From SZUA-584 sp040768905 (GTDB taxonomy: Bacteria > Bacillota > Clostridia > Christensenellales > SZUA-584), in contig JAXGMA010000001.1 in the NCBI GenBank assembly GCA_040768905.1, positions 2,410,582 to 2,474,581 of the forward strand: a DNA stretch of 64,000 nucleotides, given 5' to 3'. The notes under the pieces are model-generated. The model saw only the letters and a list, made by a program, of their open reading frames with translations, was not told the origin of the DNA and did not search any database. Below are positions 42,160-50,748 of this stretch, piece by piece (the first letter of the stretch is position 1; each line of letters opens with the position of its first letter). A program made the translations under genes and the position numbers.

Positions 42160-43523
42160 AGAATGTGCTCAAACGCAACATACGCATTCTGCTGATCGTG
42201 TTTTGTGTGATGTTTACCGGGCTCACCGTTTACCTTGGATATATGGTGGGTGTGTACGGCGAACGCTGGTTCGTCACGCCTTACAATCCGCGCCTTAACA
42301 GGATGCAGGCAAATGTGCAGCCGGGGGATATCCTTGATCGCACAGGGAAGCCGCTTTATTATACATCAGGCGGCAAACGCACGTATATGAGCGGATCAAG
42401 GCAGCGCAGAGCTGCCGCACATATCCTCGGCGACAGTGACGGTATGACATACGGCGCACAGACGATGTTTGCCAAATACCTCTATGGCTATGATCAGGGT
42501 TCTGTCACGCGCATCGTGGATCTTGTGTCAGGGAATCCGCGCAAGGGCAGCGATGTGATGCTGACGATAGATGCCCGGCTTTGCGAAACGGCATACAAAG
42601 CGCTCGACGGAAACCGCGGCGCCGTCGTTGTCATGAACTACAAAACAGGGGAGCTTCTCGCAAGCACGTCGTCGCCTTCGTTCGATCCATCAAGGATGGA
42701 AGAGTTTTTGGAAGGCGGCGGGGAGAGCGAGCTGGTCAACCGCGCATTTTCGGGACTCTATCCGCCGGGCAGCACTTTTAAGATCGTTTCGGCTTCTGCG
42801 CTTATACACAACGGCATGGCAGATTATAAAGCCACATGCACCGGCAGCACGCAGATCGTGGGCAAGACCGTCACATGCACGGGCAAGCACGGCGATCTCG
42901 ATCTTAAAGGCGCACTCGCCCAATCGTGCAACGTGTATTTTGCGCAGGCAGCCACAGAGCTTGGCATCGGTGCGATTGAACGCGAGGCCGCCAAATTCCT
43001 GTTTAATACCGAGCTGCTTTTTGACGATGTGATCATGGGGCAGAGCGTTTTTAATACCGCTTTGAATGATGCGGACAACGCATGGGCAGCTATCGGGCAG
43101 CATCAGGATCTTGTCACGCCGCTTCATGCGTGTATGATCGCGGCAAGCATAGCGAACAACGGCGTGATGATGGAACCCAAGCTGCTTTATTCCGTGAGCG
43201 GCAGGAACATGCTTGCGCCGCGCGCCGCGGCAGCTGTGGCGGCGGATACGCAGGCGTTGAAGGATATGATGATACAGGCCGTGAAAGACGGCACAGGTTC
43301 TGCAGCGGCCATAAAAGGTGTGACGGTGGGCGGCAAAACGGGTACAGCGGAAATCGAAGACAAAGACGGCCGCGCCGCGCACGCATGGTTTATCGGGTTT
43401 ATTGACGATGATGAGCACCCGCTTGCCATCGCAGTGGTGATGGAAAGGGCGGGATCGGGCGGCAAGCACGCTGCCCCGGCAGCGCGTCGTGTGCTGCGCA
43501 AAGCCACTGAGCTTGGATACTGA
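42156..43523 (+). CDS. Class B penicillin-binding protein
   Basis: A 455-residue transpeptidase with one N-terminal membrane helix and a compact dimerisation region. Active-site motifs: SxxK in LYPPGSTFK, SxN in AQSCNVY and KTG in VGGKTGTAE. It lacks PASTA domains. It crosslinks peptidoglycan as partner of the SEDS polymerase upstream, whose gene it overlaps by ATGA. The layout matches the PbpA type of Actinobacteria and Clostridia. Confidence 0.94.
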   Translation: MKNVLKRNIRILLIVFCVMFTGLTVYLGYMVGVYGERWFVTPYNPRLNRMQANVQPGDILDRTGKPLYYTSGGKRTYMSGSRQRRAAAHILGDSDGMTYGAQTMFAKYLYGYDQGSVTRIVDLVSGNPRKGSDVMLTIDARLCETAYKALDGNRGAVVVMNYKTGELLASTSSPSFDPSRMEEFLEGGGESELVNRAFSGLYPPGSTFKIVSASALIHNGMADYKATCTGSTQIVGKTVTCTGKHGDLDLKGALAQSCNVYFAQAATELGIGAIEREAAKFLFNTELLFDDVIMGQSVFNTALNDADNAWAAIGQHQDLVTPLHACMIAASIANNGVMMEPKLLYSVSGRNMLAPRAAAAVAADTQALKDMMIQAVKDGTGSAAAIKGVTVGGKTGTAEIEDKDGRAAHAWFIGFIDDDEHPLAIAVVMERAGSGGKHAAPAARRVLRKATELGY

Positions 43524-43524
43524 T

Positions 43525-45357
43525 ATGGATATTCGTGAAAAACTTATGAGCCTTCCTAAAACACCCGGCGTTTATCTCATGAAGAACGCGGAGGGAAAGA
43601 TCATCTATGTGGGCAAGGCGCTCGCGCTGAAAAACCGCGTCAGCAGTTATTTTGGGGGTACGCGCAAGGACGCAAAGACGGCTGCGCTTGTGGCGGAGAC
43701 CGCGGACTTTGACTATATACTCACCGAGACCGAGATTGAGGCGCTGATCCTCGAATGCAACATGATCAAGCGCTACAGCCCGTATTACAACATCCTGCTG
43801 CGGGACGACAAGCATTATCCTTATATCCGCATAGATATGAACGAAAAATTTCCGCGCGTTTGCGTGACGCGGCGTATCGAGAACGACGGCGCGCGCTATT
43901 TCGGGCCGTATATCGCGGCACATATACTGCACGATATGCTCGAAACTGTCAACAAGGTTTTCCCGATACGACTTTGTAAAAAAGACATTGACGGGCGCAA
44001 ACGATCGCGGCCTTGCCTTAACCACGAACTCGGACGCTGCCTCGCGCCGTGTGCGGGCACGGTCAGCGAATATGAGTACAAGCGAATGGTGTCCGAAGTG
44101 GAGGAATTTCTTTCCGGCAGGTACAAGGGCCTCAAAAAGCAGCTTGAAGAGGACATGGAAACTGCGTCGGAAAATCTGGAATACGAAAAAGCGGCGGCCG
44201 CAAGAGACCGCCTGCGGGCGCTTGAGAGACTGTTCGAAAAACAAAAAGCCGGGTTTCCCGATCTCAATGACAAGGATGTCTTTGCCGTTTATAAGAGAGG
44301 CGATGAGGCGGTGGTACAGGGGCTTTTCGTGCGCAGGGGCGAACTCAACCATACCGAACGCTTTTTTATCTCGTGCGCGGGCGAGACCGAAGGCAAGGTG
44401 CTCTCCCACATGCTCGGGCAGTATTATTCAAGCGTGAGCGGCGTGGCCAAACAGATCTGCGTCAATACAGAACCTTTTGAAAGGCCGCTGATCGAGCAGT
44501 GGCTGACTGAAAAGCGCGGCAGCAAGGTCGCGGTGCATGTGCCGCAAAAAGGGGCGAACAGGAAGCTTGTCGAAATGGCGCTAAGCAACGCCAAAGAAGC
44601 GCTTGACCGCCGCCTGCTGCGGCTGCAGCGCGAATATGATACCACAAAAGGCGCGCTCAAAGACCTTGCACAGATCCTAGGGCTGCAAAGCGGCATAGAC
44701 CGTATGGAATGCTACGACGTATCCAATATGCAGGGCACGGATTCGGTGGCGTCTATGGCGGTTTTTCGCGGCGGCAGGCCTGAAAAGAAATCGTACCGCC
44801 GTTTCAAGATCAAGTCGGTGCAGGGCGCGGACGACTTTGCTTCGATGAACGAAGTCATCACGCGGCGTTTCAGGCGCGCTCTTAAGGGCGAACAGGGTTT
44901 CGATGAACTGCCCTCTCTTGTGATCGTTGACGGCGGCAAGGGCCAGCTGTCGGCAGCTTATGATGCACTTTCTTCGCTGGGGCTCGAAGACACCGTGCCT
45001 CTTTTAAGCCTTGCCAAAAGAGAGGAAGAGGTTTTCGTGACCGGGCGCAGCGAGCCGGTCGTTCTTGATAAAAGCAGCCACGCTCTGGGGCTGCTTACGC
45101 GTATCCGTGACGAGGCGCACCGCTTCGCCGTCACGTACCACCGCGGGTTGCGGCTCAAGAACGTGGAGGATTCCGTGTTGCTCAAAATACCCCACATAGG
45201 CGCCGTGCGCGCAAAGGCGCTGCTTTCCCACTTTGACACGATGGGAGATATTCGTGCTGCGCGTTTTGACGAGATCTTGCAGGTGCCGGGCATGGACGAA
45301 CGTTCCGCACAGGCGGTCGTCGATTATTTCGAAGCGGATACAGACAATCAAGCCTAG
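43525..45357 (+). CDS. uvrC: Excinuclease ABC subunit C
   Basis: A 610-residue nucleotide-excision repair endonuclease. It has an N-terminal GIY-YIG nuclease (GVYLMKNAEGKIIYVGKA), a Cys-rich stretch (CLNHELGRCLAPC), a UVR motif (ENLEYEKAAAARDRLRAL), an RNase H-like nuclease with CYDVSNMQGTDSVASMAVF, and C-terminal helix-hairpin-helices (LLKIPHIGAVRAKALL). ATG 43525 is one base past the PBP stop. The link of uvrC with murB-rapZ-whiA is common in Firmicutes. Confidence 0.97.
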   Translation: MDIREKLMSLPKTPGVYLMKNAEGKIIYVGKALALKNRVSSYFGGTRKDAKTAALVAETADFDYILTETEIEALILECNMIKRYSPYYNILLRDDKHYPYIRIDMNEKFPRVCVTRRIENDGARYFGPYIAAHILHDMLETVNKVFPIRLCKKDIDGRKRSRPCLNHELGRCLAPCAGTVSEYEYKRMVSEVEEFLSGRYKGLKKQLEEDMETASENLEYEKAAAARDRLRALERLFEKQKAGFPDLNDKDVFAVYKRGDEAVVQGLFVRRGELNHTERFFISCAGETEGKVLSHMLGQYYSSVSGVAKQICVNTEPFERPLIEQWLTEKRGSKVAVHVPQKGANRKLVEMALSNAKEALDRRLLRLQREYDTTKGALKDLAQILGLQSGIDRMECYDVSNMQGTDSVASMAVFRGGRPEKKSYRRFKIKSVQGADDFASMNEVITRRFRRALKGEQGFDELPSLVIVDGGKGQLSAAYDALSSLGLEDTVPLLSLAKREEEVFVTGRSEPVVLDKSSHALGLLTRIRDEAHRFAVTYHRGLRLKNVEDSVLLKIPHIGAVRAKALLSHFDTMGDIRAARFDEILQVPGMDERSAQAVVDYFEADTDNQA

Positions 45358-45392
45358 CACTATTGTGAAATGCACGGTGTTGGTGTAATATT

Positions 45393-46313
45393 TTGAATAA
45401 GATGAACACAATGATTGATAAGGCGTACAGTATGCTGGCTTCACGCATCGCGGATGTGCGCCGCGACGAGCCCATGGCGGAGCACACCTCTTTCAAGGTG
45501 GGTGGCTGCGCCGACTTAATGGCACTGCCTGCTGCAGAAGATGAAATACGCCATGTCCTTATCACTGCGCGTGCGCTAGGCTGCCCGCTTTATGTGACAG
45601 GGCGCGGCACAAACCTGCTGGTGACGAGCAAGGGGCTGCGCGGTATCGTTTTAAAGCTTGCCGAAAACTTTTCCGGCATGACGTTTGAAGGCGCAGACCT
45701 GTATGCCAAAAGCGGAACGCCGCTGGCGGTTTTGGTACGCGAAGCCACCGCGCGCTGTTTGGGCGGCGCCGAATTTTTAGGCGGCATACCCGGCACTTTG
45801 GGCGGTGCGGTCAGCATGAACGCAGGCGCTTACGGCGGCGAGATAGGCGATTTTGTGCAGGAGGTTCATGCATGCTCCTGGGCGGGGGACCTGACGTTTT
45901 CCGGGCAGGAGATGGCATTTGGATACCGATGCAGCCTTTTGAGCAGCTATCCGCTTGTCGTCACAGGTGTGCGGCTGCGTTTTTTGCCGTGCAACGAAAA
46001 AGAGAGCAGGCAAAAACTCCTGGAGCTTAACGAAAAAAGGCGCGAGAAGCAGCCGCTTGAATACCCGAGTGCGGGCAGCACTTTCAAGCGGCCGGAAGGC
46101 GGATTTGCGGGCACGCTTATTGAGCAGGCCGGGCTAAAGGGAACACGTATCGGCGGCGCGGAGGTTTCTGAAAAGCATGCCGGCTTCGTCATTAACAAAG
46201 ACGGCGCAACGCCCGAGGACATCATCGCACTCATAAAGCTCGTACAGGCGCGCGTGCATGAGGCTTTTGGCGTCGCACTTGAGCCCGAAGTCAAGATCAT
46301 TGGTGAACCATGA
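45393..46313 (+). CDS. murB: UDP-N-acetylenolpyruvoylglucosamine reductase
   Basis: A 306-residue FAD enzyme that reduces UDP-GlcNAc-enolpyruvate to UDP-MurNAc in peptidoglycan precursor synthesis. FAD-binding segments are TGRGTNLLV and FLGGIPGTLGGAVSMNAGAY. The catalytic Ser is in YPSAGSTFKRPEGG, and the conserved Glu comes at the end (LEPEVKIIG). The start is uncertain: TTG 45393 has GGTG 7 bases upstream, while ATG 45402 and 45411 have no ribosome site. It overlaps the next gene by ATGA. Confidence 0.96.
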   Translation: MNKMNTMIDKAYSMLASRIADVRRDEPMAEHTSFKVGGCADLMALPAAEDEIRHVLITARALGCPLYVTGRGTNLLVTSKGLRGIVLKLAENFSGMTFEGADLYAKSGTPLAVLVREATARCLGGAEFLGGIPGTLGGAVSMNAGAYGGEIGDFVQEVHACSWAGDLTFSGQEMAFGYRCSLLSSYPLVVTGVRLRFLPCNEKESRQKLLELNEKRREKQPLEYPSAGSTFKRPEGGFAGTLIEQAGLKGTRIGGAEVSEKHAGFVINKDGATPEDIIALIKLVQARVHEAFGVALEPEVKIIGEP

Positions 46314-47005
46314 AGCTGACAGCAGATTACCATACCCATACCGTTTACAGCCACGGCAGGGGCAGTGTGGAAGATAATATAGAAGCGGCGCTGGCACACG
46401 GGCTGGCCAAAGTCGGCATTGCGGACCATTCCGTGTCGCATTCTTTGTACGGCTTGAGGCGGCGGCATCTGGCATCTTATATTGCGCACATTGAGCAGGC
46501 AAAACGCGCGTATGAGGGGCGCATTGATGTCAAGGCGGGTATCGAACTGAACCTGACCGGGCTTGACGGCAGCACAGATATGCCGGATGGCCGTTTCGAT
46601 TTTGTGATCATGGGTTTTCACAAAGCAGCCCTTCCGCGTGATTTGCATACAGCATGGGTGTTTTTGACGGCAGGGCAAAGGGCCGAGCAGATTACAGAGG
46701 CTTATATGCGCGCGATACAAAAATACCGTATCGATATCGTTGCACATCCGGGCTACGGCGTACCTGTCAACTATGCAAAACTCGCCCGGGCATGTGCGGA
46801 TTACGGTGTTTGGTTTGAGATCAACAACAAACACGGGGAACTGGCTGAACAGAATCTGCGCGATGCGGCGCAGGCGGGCGTGGATTTCGTGGTATCGAGC
46901 GATGCGCATAGGCCGGAGCATGTCGGGCTGGCGCAAAACGCACTGGCGCTTGCGCAAAGCGCGGGGATCCCGGCTGACAAAATCGTCAATGTAACGGAGG
47001 AGTGA
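46310..47005 (+). CDS. PHP-domain phosphoesterase
   Basis: A 231-residue metal-dependent phosphoesterase of the PHP (PolIIIα-like/histidinol phosphatase) superfamily. Metal ligands are visible in DYHTHTVYSHG, GIADHS, KAGIELNL, IVAHPGYG and SSDAHRP. The substrate is unknown; histidinol phosphate is possible since a hisC copy lies elsewhere in the window. It overlaps murB by 4 bases and precedes rapZ by 1 base, a common Clostridia order. Confidence 0.92.
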   Translation: MKLTADYHTHTVYSHGRGSVEDNIEAALAHGLAKVGIADHSVSHSLYGLRRRHLASYIAHIEQAKRAYEGRIDVKAGIELNLTGLDGSTDMPDGRFDFVIMGFHKAALPRDLHTAWVFLTAGQRAEQITEAYMRAIQKYRIDIVAHPGYGVPVNYAKLARACADYGVWFEINNKHGELAEQNLRDAAQAGVDFVVSSDAHRPEHVGLAQNALALAQSAGIPADKIVNVTEE

Positions 47006-47006
47006 T

Positions 47007-47867
47007 ATGAAGCTTGTCATCGTCACGGGACTCTCGGGTGCGGGGAGGTCAACGGCGCTCAAAAGGCTTGAAGACTTAGGCTATTTTTGTGTGGACAACC
47101 TGCCGCCGAAGCTGATACCTGAATTTGCGCTGATCTGTCTTCAAAAAGACAGCATCAACAAAGCGGCGTGCGTGGTGGATATGCGCATGGGGGACATGTT
47201 TGACGATATATACCCGACGATTAACTGCCTGAAAGACATGGAGGGCATCGCGCTTTCGATACTTTACCTTGACGCATCCGACGAAATGCTGGTGCGGCGC
47301 TTCAAAGAAACGCGCCGCAAACACCCGCTGGCTCCCGATGGAAGCATCACGAGCGGAATATCAAAGGAACGCGATAAGATGCGGTACATCAAGGACATTG
47401 CGAACAATATCGTTGATACGACGACATACAACCTGAAAAAACTCGGAGACACGATAGACAGGCTGTTTTGCGAGGACGGAGAACAGGGCATCATGATCAT
47501 GGTGACCACGTTCGGATACAAGCGCGGCATTCCCATTGACGCAGATATGGTTTTCGATATGCGGTTTTTGCCGAATCCGTTTTATGAGGAGAAGCTTCGC
47601 ACACACACTGGCCGCGAGAAGGATGTCAAAGAATTTGTGCTTTCTTTCCCGCGTGCGAGGATCTTTCTTGAAAAGATCAATGAACTCGTGAATTACATTG
47701 CACCGTATTATCTGGAGCAGGACAAAAAACAGCTTGTGATCGCGATCGGCTGCACCGGCGGCGTACACCGCAGCGTGGTCATCGCGGAGGAGCTTCACCG
47801 AGCGCTCAAAGAGCAAGGGCACCGTGTGACGATAGAACACCGCGATATCGGGTTGGAACGCCGCTGA
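47007..47867 (+). CDS. rapZ: RNase adapter/nucleotide-binding protein RapZ (YvcJ)
   Basis: A 286-residue P-loop protein: Walker A GLSGAGRST (residues 8-16), CVDNLPP, YLDASDEMLVRRFKETRR, and the C-terminal GCTGGVHRSVVIAEEL. In E. coli RapZ adapts an sRNA to RNase E; in Firmicutes YvcJ is a nucleotide-binding protein of uncertain task. GGAGG precedes the ATG. In most Firmicutes yvcK sits between rapZ and whiA; here whiA follows directly after 11 bases. Confidence 0.96.
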   Translation: MKLVIVTGLSGAGRSTALKRLEDLGYFCVDNLPPKLIPEFALICLQKDSINKAACVVDMRMGDMFDDIYPTINCLKDMEGIALSILYLDASDEMLVRRFKETRRKHPLAPDGSITSGISKERDKMRYIKDIANNIVDTTTYNLKKLGDTIDRLFCEDGEQGIMIMVTTFGYKRGIPIDADMVFDMRFLPNPFYEEKLRTHTGREKDVKEFVLSFPRARIFLEKINELVNYIAPYYLEQDKKQLVIAIGCTGGVHRSVVIAEELHRALKEQGHRVTIEHRDIGLERR

Positions 47868-47878
47868 CGGAGGATGCC

Positions 47879-48811
47879 ATGTCGTTTTCTTCGACGGCCA
47901 AGGCCGAAATCTGCCGCACGCCTGCAGGCAGCGAATGCTGTGAGCTCTCAGAACTTGCAGCACTGATACACACAGCCGGCTCGATAAGCATATCAGGCGG
48001 TGTTTTTACTTTACGCATCGATACCGAAAACGCGGCTGTCGCGCGGCGTGCGTTCGGGCTCTTAAAAAATCTTTACGGCATACATGCAAAAACACAGATG
48101 CATACCAATCAGCTAAAGCGCAATCACATCTATTCGCTGACAGTTGAAAGCGCCGCTTCGCGCATGGTTGCTGTGGATACGCGCATCATCGGTGAAGAGG
48201 GGCTTGGCTTTGGGGCGGATACACCGCTCACAGGCAGGAGGTGCTGCCGCATCGCTTTTGTACGCGGCGCATTTTTAGGCGGCGGTTCGGTCACAAACCC
48301 GGAAAAACGCTATCATCTGGAAATTGTTTGCGGCCAAAAGGAATTTGCCGATGTGCTGTTGAATATAATAGTAGAACTTGGCGTCGCAGCCAAATCCATA
48401 GTGCGCGCGAAGAATCAGGTGGTTTACTTAAAAGAAGGGGACTCTATCGTGACGCTGCTGACGATGATGGGCGCGCATACGTCGGTGCTGAGTATTGAAA
48501 ACATCCGTGTATTGAAAAGCATGCGCAACAGTGTCAACAGAAAGGTCAACTGCGAGACGGGCAATCTGTCCAAAACGGTCAATGCGTCTTTAAAGCAGCA
48601 GGAGAGTATCGCGTACATCAGCGCACACATGGGGCTTGATAAACTCAGCGCTGCGCTGTTAGAAGTGGCAGAGGCGAGGATCACACATCCTGACGCGACC
48701 CTTGAGGAACTGACGGTTTTACTGGGTGCCGTCTCCAAATCAGGCGTTAACCACAAGCTGCGAAAGCTTGTCAGCATGGCCGAACACTTAAAAATAACGA
48801 GGGGGGAATAA
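47879..48811 (+). CDS. whiA: Sporulation/cell-division regulator WhiA
   Basis: A 310-residue protein with an N-terminal LAGLIDADG-like domain (CRIAFVRGAFLGGGSVTNPE, YHLEIVC) and a C-terminal helix-turn-helix (LLEVAEARITHPDATLEELT). WhiA controls sporulation in Streptomyces and affects division and chromosome segregation in Bacillus. The order rapZ-whiA-crh is typical of Firmicutes. CGGAGGATGCC precedes the ATG. Confidence 0.96.
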   Translation: MSFSSTAKAEICRTPAGSECCELSELAALIHTAGSISISGGVFTLRIDTENAAVARRAFGLLKNLYGIHAKTQMHTNQLKRNHIYSLTVESAASRMVAVDTRIIGEEGLGFGADTPLTGRRCCRIAFVRGAFLGGGSVTNPEKRYHLEIVCGQKEFADVLLNIIVELGVAAKSIVRAKNQVVYLKEGDSIVTLLTMMGAHTSVLSIENIRVLKSMRNSVNRKVNCETGNLSKTVNASLKQQESIAYISAHMGLDKLSAALLEVAEARITHPDATLEELTVLLGAVSKSGVNHKLRKLVSMAEHLKITRGE

Positions 48812-48812
48812 A

Positions 48813-49067
48813 ATGCAGGCGAAGGAATTGACCATCATGAGCGCTGACGGCCTTAGGGCTTCGAAAGCGGCCATGTTCGTTCAGGTCGCCGGCGGATTTG
48901 CATCGCAGATCTTTGTGGAAAAAGGCAACAAAAAAATCAACGCCAAGAGTATCATGGGCGTGCTTTCGCTCGGTGTCAAGCAAGGCGAAAAGATTTATGT
49001 TTTTGCCAACGGCAAGGATGAAGAAGAGGCCATCGCGGCCATTGAAAAACTTATCGCCACTTTTTGA
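48813..49067 (+). CDS. Crh-like HPr protein lacking the catalytic histidine
   Basis: An 84-residue HPr-fold protein. The phosphorylation site normally reading GLHARPA is GLRASKAA here: position 15 is Arg instead of His, and position 17 is Ser instead of Arg. Ser46, the site of HPr kinase, is kept in KINAKSIMGVLSL. Like Bacillus Crh (Gln15) it cannot carry phosphate in the PTS, but could act in catabolite repression when phosphorylated on Ser46. It follows whiA by 1 base, exactly the crh position in Bacillus. It is the last gene of the cluster. Confidence 0.9.
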   Translation: MQAKELTIMSADGLRASKAAMFVQVAGGFASQIFVEKGNKKINAKSIMGVLSLGVKQGEKIYVFANGKDEEEAIAAIEKLIATF

Positions 49068-49081
49068 AAACAGATAGAAGC

Positions 49082-49112
49082 AGCCGCAGGGGGCAACCCT
49101 CTGCGGCTTTTT
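49082..49112 (+). terminator. Terminator ending the FHA-to-crh cluster
   Basis: AGCCGCAG (49082-49089) pairs with CTGCGGCT (49101-49108), followed by TTTTT. The stem can extend through GGG/CCC. It separates the cluster from convergent eno. Confidence 0.9.
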
Positions 49113-49143
49113 GAACGTCAGCAATATCAACAAAGAAAGCTCT

Positions 49144-50451
49144 TTATTTTTTCAAATTAAACCATGCGCCAAGGCCTGCGTATTGCGCCTGGTCACCCAA
49201 GGCCTCTTCGATACGCAGCAGTTGGTTGTATTTTGCGACGCGGTCGGTGCGGCTCGGCGCGCCTGTTTTGATCTGCCCCGCATTCACGGCCACTGCGATG
49301 TCCGCGATAGTCACGTCTTCGGTCTCACCGGAACGGTGCGAGATGACTGACGTATAACCTGCGCGCGCAGCCATCTGCATGGCATCAAGCGTTTCGGTCA
49401 GTGTGCCTATCTGATTGACCTTGATGAGGATGGAGTTGCAGACCCCAAGGCTGATGCCTTTTTGCAGGCGTTCGGTATTGGTTACGAAAAGGTCGTCACC
49501 GACGATCTGCAGCTTATTTCCAAGCGCATCGGTCAGCAGCTTCCAGGTTTCCCAGTCTTCTTCGGCAACGCCGTCTTCGAGAGAGATCACGGGATACTTG
49601 CTGCAGATGTTGACCCAGAAATCGACAAGCTCCTTGCCGGTCATCATGGCACCGCTTTTCCAGAAATAATATTTGCCCTCTTCGCCTTTCTTTTTGGCCT
49701 CTTCGTACATTTCCGTACAGGCGGGATCCATCGCGATCATAAAATCCTTGCCAGACTCATAGCCAGCTGCGCCGATGGCTTCTACGATCAGCTCAAGCGC
49801 CTCTTCGTCGGTTTTGAGGTTGGGCGCAAAACCGCCCTCATCACCCACTGCGGTGCTGTAGCCCTTGCCCTGCAGGACTTTCTTTAAGCTGTGAAAGACT
49901 TCCGCGCTCATCTGGAGGCAGTGTTTGAAGCTTTCTGCGCCCACGGGCATGATCATGAATTCCTGACAGTTGACGCTGTTGTCAGCATGCTTTCCGCCGT
50001 TTAAAATGTTCATCATGGGCACCGGCAGCGTTTTGGAATTGACGCCGCCGATATATTTATAAAGCGGCACATCCGAGAGCAAGGCAGCCGCTTTGGCGAC
50101 GGCCAGAGAAACACCGAGAATGGCATTGGCACCGAGCTTGGCTTTGTTGGGCGTGCCGTCAAGAGCGAGCATCGCCTGATCGACGGAGACCTGATCGAGC
50201 GCCCACATGCCTGTGATTTCGTCAGCGATGATGGTTTCGACATTTTCAACAGCCTTGGAAACACCCTTGCCGAGGTATCGCTTTTTATCCCCGTCACGCA
50301 GCTCGACGGCTTCGAAGGCCCCTGTAGAGGCACCCGAAGGCACAGCCGCGCGTCCTACAGCGCCGCCCGCGAGCTCAACTTCCACCTCAACGGTCGGGTT
50401 GCCGCGCGAATCGAGAATCTCACGTGCGGATACATCTTCAATAGAATACAT
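49144..50451 (-). CDS. eno: Enolase
   Basis: A 435-residue glycolytic enzyme that converts 2-phosphoglycerate to phosphoenolpyruvate. Conserved blocks: EILDSRGNPTVEVE, the loop VPSGASTGAFEAVELRDGD (active-site lid), GDEGGFAPNL, ISLEDGVAEEDW and the C-terminal catalytic VISHRSGETED. All match the usual octameric bacterial enolase. AAAGGAG lies ahead of the ATG. It is transcribed alone from a promoter 39 bases upstream. Confidence 0.98.
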   Translation of the reverse strand: MYSIEDVSAREILDSRGNPTVEVEVELAGGAVGRAAVPSGASTGAFEAVELRDGDKKRYLGKGVSKAVENVETIIADEITGMWALDQVSVDQAMLALDGTPNKAKLGANAILGVSLAVAKAAALLSDVPLYKYIGGVNSKTLPVPMMNILNGGKHADNSVNCQEFMIMPVGAESFKHCLQMSAEVFHSLKKVLQGKGYSTAVGDEGGFAPNLKTDEEALELIVEAIGAAGYESGKDFMIAMDPACTEMYEEAKKKGEEGKYYFWKSGAMMTGKELVDFWVNICSKYPVISLEDGVAEEDWETWKLLTDALGNKLQIVGDDLFVTNTERLQKGISLGVCNSILIKVNQIGTLTETLDAMQMAARAGYTSVISHRSGETEDVTIADIAVAVNAGQIKTGAPSRTDRVAKYNQLLRIEEALGDQAQYAGLGAWFNLKK

Positions 50452-50489
50452 ATGGAAAATCTCCTTTAGTTAAAATTTCACTGCCTATT

Positions 50490-50518
50490 ATAATAAACCA
50501 TTATGGGATTTTTAACAA
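50490..50518 (-). promoter_or_regulatory. Promoter of eno
   Basis: On the minus strand TTGTTA (50513-50518), a 17-base spacer and TATTAT (50490-50495). A perfect TATAAT overlaps three bases downstream but with a 20-base spacer. Confidence 0.65.
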
Positions 50519-50557
50519 GAAAATCAGCGGATACAGGTTCAAATAATCAACAAACGG

Positions 50558-50590
50558 TTGTATGACGAAATTTTTTTATACAACTTATAA
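50558..50590 (+). promoter_or_regulatory. Candidate Spo0A-activated promoter of spoIIE
   Basis: TTGTAT (50558-50563), a long 21-base spacer and TTATAA (50585-50590). TGACGAA (50563-50569), one base from the 0A box TGTCGAA, overlaps the -35. Bacillus spoIIE also has a 21-base spacer and 0A boxes. GTTGTAT and ATACAAC form an inverted repeat over the site. Confidence 0.4.
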
Positions 50591-50748
50591 GTATACGCAA
50601 AAAGGACAAAGAATAGTCACTTCAAGCTGTTATTTTTGCAGCACATCGGCAAATTATCCGGCGCAAGCCCGCGCGGAGCGACAAACTTTCCCGCATACAG
50701 TCAGTATAATGGGCATGACAAATCTGGCAGAGTGGAGTGAAAAAAGTT

